A stretch of DNA of 16,866 nucleotides. Source: Actinomycetes bacterium. Lineage in GTDB: Bacteria; Actinomycetota; Actinomycetes; Streptosporangiales; Streptosporangiaceae. Below, piece by piece: positions 12,812 to 16,866 of the stretch; position 1 is the first letter of the stretch; every line of letters begins with the position of its first letter. The notes beneath the pieces are model-generated. The model saw only the letters and a program-made list of their open reading frames with translations, was not told where the DNA came from and made no database searches. The DNA is taken from contig JAFACJ010000201.1 of the NCBI GenBank assembly GCA_023425615.1, forward strand, positions 1 to 16,866, read 5' to 3'. Made by a program: the position numbers and the translations under genes.

Positions 12812-13315
12812 TCAAACCTTGTTATCCGAACCTAGCGCCCGAGAACCAGTGCTTTCAGGATTGGGTTCGGTCTGAGGCTTCGTTGTGGTAATCGTTACGG
12901 AGCGCCCAGGAGTGTCAACCCCGGGTCTCGCAGGGGTTGTGGCGGGCTCCCCCGACAGTTGTGATGTGACCGGAGTCTCGGCCGGTGAAACCGTGTCACC
13001 GGTCTCTCCCGCCGAGGCGAGGCCATGGGTCCGGGCCGTCGGGAGGAGGCTCGGCGACACGCCGGAGGCAGGGAGACCGGCTTCGGCCACGTCCGCCGCA
13101 TGGATCCGGGACCGTCCCTTCGCCGCCCAGTGCCCAGCCGGAGGGTACCGGAACGGCTCGGCCCGTCCGACCACCCGCCCGGCGGAAGCCCGCCGTGTCC
13201 ACACGACCGCCGCGACGCGGTCGCGCCGCTCCCTCCCGGCCCGCCAGACGTCGCCGGGGCCGCTGGAGGCCAGGCGCTCCAGCGGCCGGTGGCGGTGCCC
13301 GAACAGACCGGTCAT
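12812..13315 (-). pseudogene. pknA: Relic of a second Ser/Thr kinase at the pknA position
   Basis: The frame (167 codons, ATG 13315) starts 10 nt after the pbpA stop, where Mycobacterium and others carry pknA. Its first 37 residues, MTGLFGHRHRPLERLASSGP and then GDVWRAGRERRDRVAAV, align well with a Hanks-kinase N-terminus (Y-R-L-L-E-R-L-A-S-G-G-M-G-D-V-W-R-A-x-D). However, the glycine loop is damaged (SGPGDVW), and the V-A-V-K lysine, HRD, DFG and APE motifs and the transmembrane helix are all absent. The rest is Ala/Arg/Gly-rich, then a Thr/Pro-rich tail resembling the low-complexity end of PknA. About 250 residues of kinase domain appear lost. It could still be translated as a small protein, but not as a kinase. 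The alignment is from memory of the family, so the relic call is inference. Confidence 0.6.
12829..12858 (-). promoter_or_regulatory. Candidate pknB promoter
   Basis: On the minus strand CTGAAA (12858-12853) and TAGGTT (12834-12829) are separated by 18 bp and give a leader of about 35 nt. The elements lie within the 3' end of the pknA-like relic, so pknB may be transcribed independently of the rodA/pbpA unit. Confidence 0.4.
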
Positions 13316-13325
13316 CCCAACGTCG

Positions 13326-14867
13326 TCACTTCCGGTTCAGGACGTCGATGATGTCGGCGGCGATCGGGCCCGCGGTGCTGGCGCCGAAGATGCTGGTGCT
13401 GCCCTCGACGAAGACCGCGAAGGCGTACTTGGGCTTGTCGGCCGGGGCGAAGCCGACGAACCAGGCGCCACCACGGGTGGCGGTGAGCTCGGTGGTACCG
13501 GTCTTGCCGGCGATGTTGCGGCCCTGAAGGTTCTTGGCGGTACCCGACCTGACGACCTCGCGCATCATCTCCTGGATCTGCTCGGCGGTGCCGCCGCTGA
13601 TCGGCTTGCCCAGCGACGTCGGCTCGGCGTTGTAGATGGTGCCGGCCTCCTTGGGCTTGCCGTCGTCGTCGACCCGGGCCGTGGCCTTCTCGACCAGGTA
13701 GGGCTTCATCAGGTTGCCGTCGTTGGCGATCGCCGCGGCGACCATCGCCATCTGCAGCGGTGTGGTCTTGGTCTCACCCTGGCCGAACGAGCCGCGCAGG
13801 ATCTCGGCGCGGTCCTGCACGTTGTGCGGGTACTGGGAGGCGGGGGCGGTCAGGTCGTCCTCGATCTTGACCGGCTTGTAGAAGCCGAACTTCTCCGACT
13901 GCGCGCGCACCGCCTCGTTGCCCAGGTACTGGTCGTCCGCGCCCAGCAGGGCGTAGGTGGTGTTGCAGGACTGGGCGAAGGTGCCGATCAGCGGAGCCTG
14001 GCCCACACCGCAGATGGCGTCGTTGTGGCTGTTGCCGATCGGCTTGCCGCCGGTGGCCACCTGAACGGGGGAGGGCACCAGGCTGTCCTTGGAGTTGCCG
14101 TCGCGGCCGAGGAAGGCGGCGGCCACGACGGTCTTGAAGGACGAACCGGGCGGGAAGAGTTCGGAGTACGCCTTGTTGACCAGCGGCTGGTCCTTGTCCT
14201 TGGCCAGCTCGTTCAGCTTCTGCTGCGCCTTGCTCGCGTCCTTGACGCCGGCGATGGAGTTGGGGTCGAAGGAGGGGAAGCCCGCCGCGACCTTGATCGC
14301 GCCGGTCTTCGCGTCGATGACGACGGCGGCGGCGCGGATCGGGCCCTGCGCGGTGAGCCGCTGGTAGGCGACCTGCTGGGCCTTGGAGTCGACGGTGGTG
14401 TAGACGTTGCCGCCCAGCGGCTTCTCCCCGGCCAGCGCCCTGATCCAGGAGTTGGCGGTCTGCCGGTCGTCCCTGCCGTCCAGGATGGAGTCGAAGGCGA
14501 TCTCCAGACCGCCCTTCTGCTGGGTGCCGGCGAAGAAGCCGGTGATCGGGACGAAGACCTCGCCGTTCTGGAGGTACTTGCGCTGGTACTTGCTCTTGCG
14601 GCTGTCGGGGTTCAGCGGCTCGGAGTAGGCGAGCTTCACCTTGTCCGAGGAGTAGATGTCGCCGCGGACGCGCAGGAAGGCGTCCTGGTACTTGCGGGTG
14701 TTCAGCGCGTGGTTCTGCAGGTCCTTGGCCTGGGAGCCCTGGATCCAGTTGACGTTGATCATCAGGACGACGATCAGGGCGAGACCGACCAGCGCCACCC
14801 ACTTGAGCTGGTTGTTCATCTGCATGCGCTGGGTCTGGCTCTGGCTCTGGCCCTGGTTCTCGCTCAT
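13326..14867 (-). CDS. pbpA: Penicillin-binding protein PbpA (class B transpeptidase)
   Basis: This is a 513-residue, membrane-anchored D,D-transpeptidase that cross-links peptidoglycan with its partner polymerase RodA. After a Gln/Ser-rich cytoplasmic start (QGQSQSQTQ, 5-13), one transmembrane helix (about 21-41) leads to the dimerisation/pedestal region. The transpeptidase domain follows (about 175-510) with SSFK (S242 nucleophile to K245), SCN (300-302) and KTGTTE (455-460). The domain order matches mycobacterial PbpA, and the length (513) is within the usual 480-510 range or slightly longer. The ATG overlaps the rodA stop as ATGA (14864-14867), fixing the start and indicating translational coupling. 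The next frame downstream is the pknA-like relic, 10 nt away. Confidence 0.96.
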   Translation of the reverse strand: MSENQGQSQSQTQRMQMNNQLKWVALVGLALIVVLMINVNWIQGSQAKDLQNHALNTRKYQDAFLRVRGDIYSSDKVKLAYSEPLNPDSRKSKYQRKYLQNGEVFVPITGFFAGTQQKGGLEIAFDSILDGRDDRQTANSWIRALAGEKPLGGNVYTTVDSKAQQVAYQRLTAQGPIRAAAVVIDAKTGAIKVAAGFPSFDPNSIAGVKDASKAQQKLNELAKDKDQPLVNKAYSELFPPGSSFKTVVAAAFLGRDGNSKDSLVPSPVQVATGGKPIGNSHNDAICGVGQAPLIGTFAQSCNTTYALLGADDQYLGNEAVRAQSEKFGFYKPVKIEDDLTAPASQYPHNVQDRAEILRGSFGQGETKTTPLQMAMVAAAIANDGNLMKPYLVEKATARVDDDGKPKEAGTIYNAEPTSLGKPISGGTAEQIQEMMREVVRSGTAKNLQGRNIAGKTGTTELTATRGGAWFVGFAPADKPKYAFAVFVEGSTSIFGASTAGPIAADIIDVLNRK

Positions 14868-16405
14868 CGCAGGCCCCCCACGTTCACGATCTGCGTCATC
14901 CCCTCGTCCTGGATCGCCACCGGTGCCGGCTTGCGTGCCTCATGGCTGAGCCGCATCAAGATCGCCATGAGGATCCAGTTGGCCAGCAGCGAGGAGCCGC
15001 CCTGGGTGAGGAACGGCGTGGTCAGACCGGTGAACGGGATCAGCTTGGTGACACCCCCGACGATCGAGAAGACCTGCAGCGCGAAGACGAAGGAGATACC
15101 GCCCGCGAACAGCTTGGAGAACTCGTCCTTGGTGGCGATCGCGACCTTGAAGCCGCGCTCGACCAGGAGGGCGTAGATCAGCAGCATGGCCATCAGGCCG
15201 GTCAGCCCCAGCTCCTCGCCGAAGGAGGTGAAGATCTCGTCGCTGAACGCCAGGTCGTTCAGATACGGCTGGCCCTGGCCCAGGCCGGTGCCGAGGACCC
15301 CGCCCTGGCCCATCGCGAACAGGCCCTTCATGAGCTGGTCGCTGGTGGAGTAGTCGCCGCCCATCTGGAGGCACTCGTTGTAGGTGGGCTTGCCGTCGAG
15401 CATGTTGTCGACGGAGCCGTTCGGCAGCCGGCAGCCGCCGCCGAAGTAGTGCTCGGGGTGCAGCCAGATCTCCACCCGCTGGTTGACGTGCTCCAGCGGG
15501 CCGCCGACCACCTTGGCGCCCAGGTAGACCAGGAGCGCGCCGCCGATGAACATGCTGAGCCCGATGAAGACCCAGGAGCCCTTCCCGGTGGCGATGTAGA
15601 GCATGCTGATGAACAGGCCGAAGAACAGCAGCGCGGTGCCGAAGTCGTTCTCCACCGCCAGGACCATCAGCATGAGGACCCAGAAGGCGAGGATGGGGAA
15701 CAGGTCGCGCGAGCGCGGCAGCTCCAGCAGCCAGACCTTGCGCCTGACCAGTGACAGCGCCGCCCGCTTCTTCACCAGATAGGCGGCGAAGAAGGCGACG
15801 AAGGCGAACTTGCAGAACTCGGCGGGCTGGATCGACAGACCCGGCAGCTGGATCCAGATCTTCGAGCCGTTGATGCCGGGGAAGAACATCGGCATGATCA
15901 GCAGCACCAGCCCGACCGCGCCCAGCGTGTAGTGGTACCGCTGGAGCGCCTTGATCTCCTTGAGGAGGATCAGGGCGGCGATGAACAGGCCGATCGACAG
16001 GATCGTCCACAGGAGCTGGCCGTCGATGTTGGCGCCCGCGCCGTACGGGAAGTACTTCTTGCCGGGGTTGGCGGTCTCGAACCGCAGCTTGTCGGCCTCG
16101 TAGTCGGCGGTCTTGGTCTGGTCGATCCGGTAGATCATCGCCAGCCCGAGCCCGTTGAGCAGCACCCCGATGGGCAGCAGCACCGGGTCGGCGTACGGTG
16201 TCCACTTCTGCATGACGAAGTAGGCGATGCCCGCCAGACCGGCGATCGCCAGGCCGTAGCCGAACATGCCGGTGGGCAGGCTGCCGTCACGGGCCAGGCC
16301 CACCTGCGCGAACGCGGCGATCGTGGTGACGAGCGCGAAGATGAGCAGGCCGAGGGACGCCGCCCGGCGTGGTCGCGCAGCCGTCGGCGTGGCTACCGCA
16401 GTCAT
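14864..16405 (-). CDS. rodA: SEDS peptidoglycan glycosyltransferase RodA/FtsW
   Basis: This 513-residue polytopic membrane protein polymerises lipid II into glycan strands together with its class B PBP. About ten to twelve hydrophobic helices are visible. SEDS hallmarks include NGSKIWIQLPGLSIQPAEFCK (about 179-199; the family's GSxRWI and QPSE-like motif), VENDFGTALLFFG (251-263, catalytic-type Asp D254), GVLGTGLGQGQP (369-380), FGEELGLTG (395-403) and TGLTTPFLTQGGSS near the C-terminus. Two extracytoplasmic loops are longer than in E. coli RodA: about 95-128, and 305-360, the latter with cysteines C325 and C345. CCAGGAGTC precedes the ATG. Pairing with pbpA in one unit supports RodA rather than FtsW. 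Confidence 0.96.
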   Translation of the reverse strand: MTAVATPTAARPRRAASLGLLIFALVTTIAAFAQVGLARDGSLPTGMFGYGLAIAGLAGIAYFVMQKWTPYADPVLLPIGVLLNGLGLAMIYRIDQTKTADYEADKLRFETANPGKKYFPYGAGANIDGQLLWTILSIGLFIAALILLKEIKALQRYHYTLGAVGLVLLIMPMFFPGINGSKIWIQLPGLSIQPAEFCKFAFVAFFAAYLVKKRAALSLVRRKVWLLELPRSRDLFPILAFWVLMLMVLAVENDFGTALLFFGLFISMLYIATGKGSWVFIGLSMFIGGALLVYLGAKVVGGPLEHVNQRVEIWLHPEHYFGGGCRLPNGSVDNMLDGKPTYNECLQMGGDYSTSDQLMKGLFAMGQGGVLGTGLGQGQPYLNDLAFSDEIFTSFGEELGLTGLMAMLLIYALLVERGFKVAIATKDEFSKLFAGGISFVFALQVFSIVGGVTKLIPFTGLTTPFLTQGGSSLLANWILMAILMRLSHEARKPAPVAIQDEGMTQIVNVGGLR

Positions 16406-16433
16406 GACTCCTGGAGTCCCTTCCTCGCACGCG

Positions 16434-16866
16434 TCACTTCGGGCAGCCCTCCTGGTCGGGGGTGCTCTTGCAGCGGTCGGAGAGCCGCATCAGGTTCCTG
16501 AGCTCCTCGGCGGCCGCCTCGATCGTCGGGTACTCCTTGCGCTCGGCGGCCGTGAGGGCGGCCGCCGGCAGCGACTTCAGATCGGGTCTGGCGAAGTCCT
16601 CACCGGTGATCGGGTCCTTGGAGAGCGGGACGGCGGGGCAGCCGGGCTGGTCCTGGCCCCGGACGATCATCAAGGTGCCCGACTCCTGGCGCAGGGAGAT
16701 CTTGCAGGCTCCCGCCAGGCGGGTGACCTCCTTCTTGATCGCGGCCAGGTCGCCACGGCGGATCGACTCGCTGCGTACCTTCTTCTTCTCGGCGTCGGGA
16801 AGGGCGGCGACGGCGAGGGCGGGCTGGTCCTTCTGCGCCACCTTCTTGGGCGAGGGGAACCCGAAC
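16434..16866 (-). CDS. C-terminal part of probable PstP-type protein phosphatase (partial)
   Basis: The frame is open to the right edge of the window, so only the last 143 or so codons are seen. No PP2C catalytic motif is present in this part. The visible segment is a soluble, probably extracytoplasmic domain with four cysteines (GACK, PGCPAV, DRCKS, EGCPK) that could form two disulfides, starting after a Pro/Lys stretch FGFPSPKK. The gene precedes rodA by 28 nt on the same strand. In the conserved actinobacterial order this is pstP, the PP2C phosphatase that opposes PknB and ends in an extracellular domain after one transmembrane helix. The assignment rests on context rather than on catalytic residues. 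Confidence 0.6.
   Translation of the reverse strand, partial: FGFPSPKKVAQKDQPALAVAALPDAEKKKVRSESIRRGDLAAIKKEVTRLAGACKISLRQESGTLMIVRGQDQPGCPAVPLSKDPITGEDFARPDLKSLPAAALTAAERKEYPTIEAAAEELRNLMRLSDRCKSTPDQEGCPK

Noticed and set aside
14820..14860. CTGGGTCTGGCTCTGG repeats at the pbpA start
   Set aside because: Short low-complexity coding stretch for Gln/Ser residues in the cytoplasmic tail; no sign of a separate element.
12885..15176. 763-codon plus-strand open frame opposite pbpA
   Set aside because: Shadow of pbpA and rodA; leucine/valine/glycine-rich without any motif.

Overview
The window is chromosomal DNA from a very GC-rich actinomycete. The gene order tRNA-Ala / peptidyl-prolyl isomerase / rhomboid / crgA / class E sortase / trpG position / pknB / pbpA / rodA / pstP is the conserved block found a short way from dnaA and oriC in filamentous Actinobacteria. 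The 38-residue DLW-39-type protein, CrgA and several GTG starts agree with this. A Streptosporangiales-type organism is my inference; the sequence alone does not fix the genus.

Layout. Positions 1-785 hold no supportable gene, but do hold a degenerate tandem array of about 35 bp. Two TetR-family regulators follow in tandem (786-1987), then an intergenic stretch rich in dyads, the DLW-39-type small protein (2291-2407) and tRNA-Ala(TGC) with its terminator. After another gene-poor stretch come a DEAD-box RNA helicase with a long leader (3290-4861) and a secreted polysaccharide deacetylase (4983-5807). Convergent with the deacetylase is a left-handed beta-helix acyltransferase (5804-6592, minus). 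Next on the minus strand is a membrane protein with six or seven arginine-rich seven-residue repeats (6662-7372). A cyclophilin (7505-8032) and a zinc-ribbon rhomboid protease (8046-8888) lie on the plus strand. A repeat region with a long perfect hairpin and several DnaA-box-like 9-mers separates the rhomboid from crgA (minus).

The second half is the cell-wall and division block. A sortase E and a 55-residue membrane protein are followed by a clearly broken trpG/pabA gene (10393-10719). Then, on the minus strand reading from the right, come the C-terminal end of a probable PstP phosphatase, RodA, PbpA, a relic at the pknA position (12812-13315) and PknB with three PASTA domains. RodA (glycan polymerase) and PbpA (transpeptidase) are translationally coupled by an ATGA overlap. 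PknB and PstP are the expected opposing kinase and phosphatase, and CrgA links the region to division and septation.

I found no CRISPR array, transposase, phage gene or defence system. The most informative observations are the two decayed genes on either side of pknB, the DnaA-box/hairpin cluster, the dyads around the TetR genes and the heptad-repeat membrane protein.
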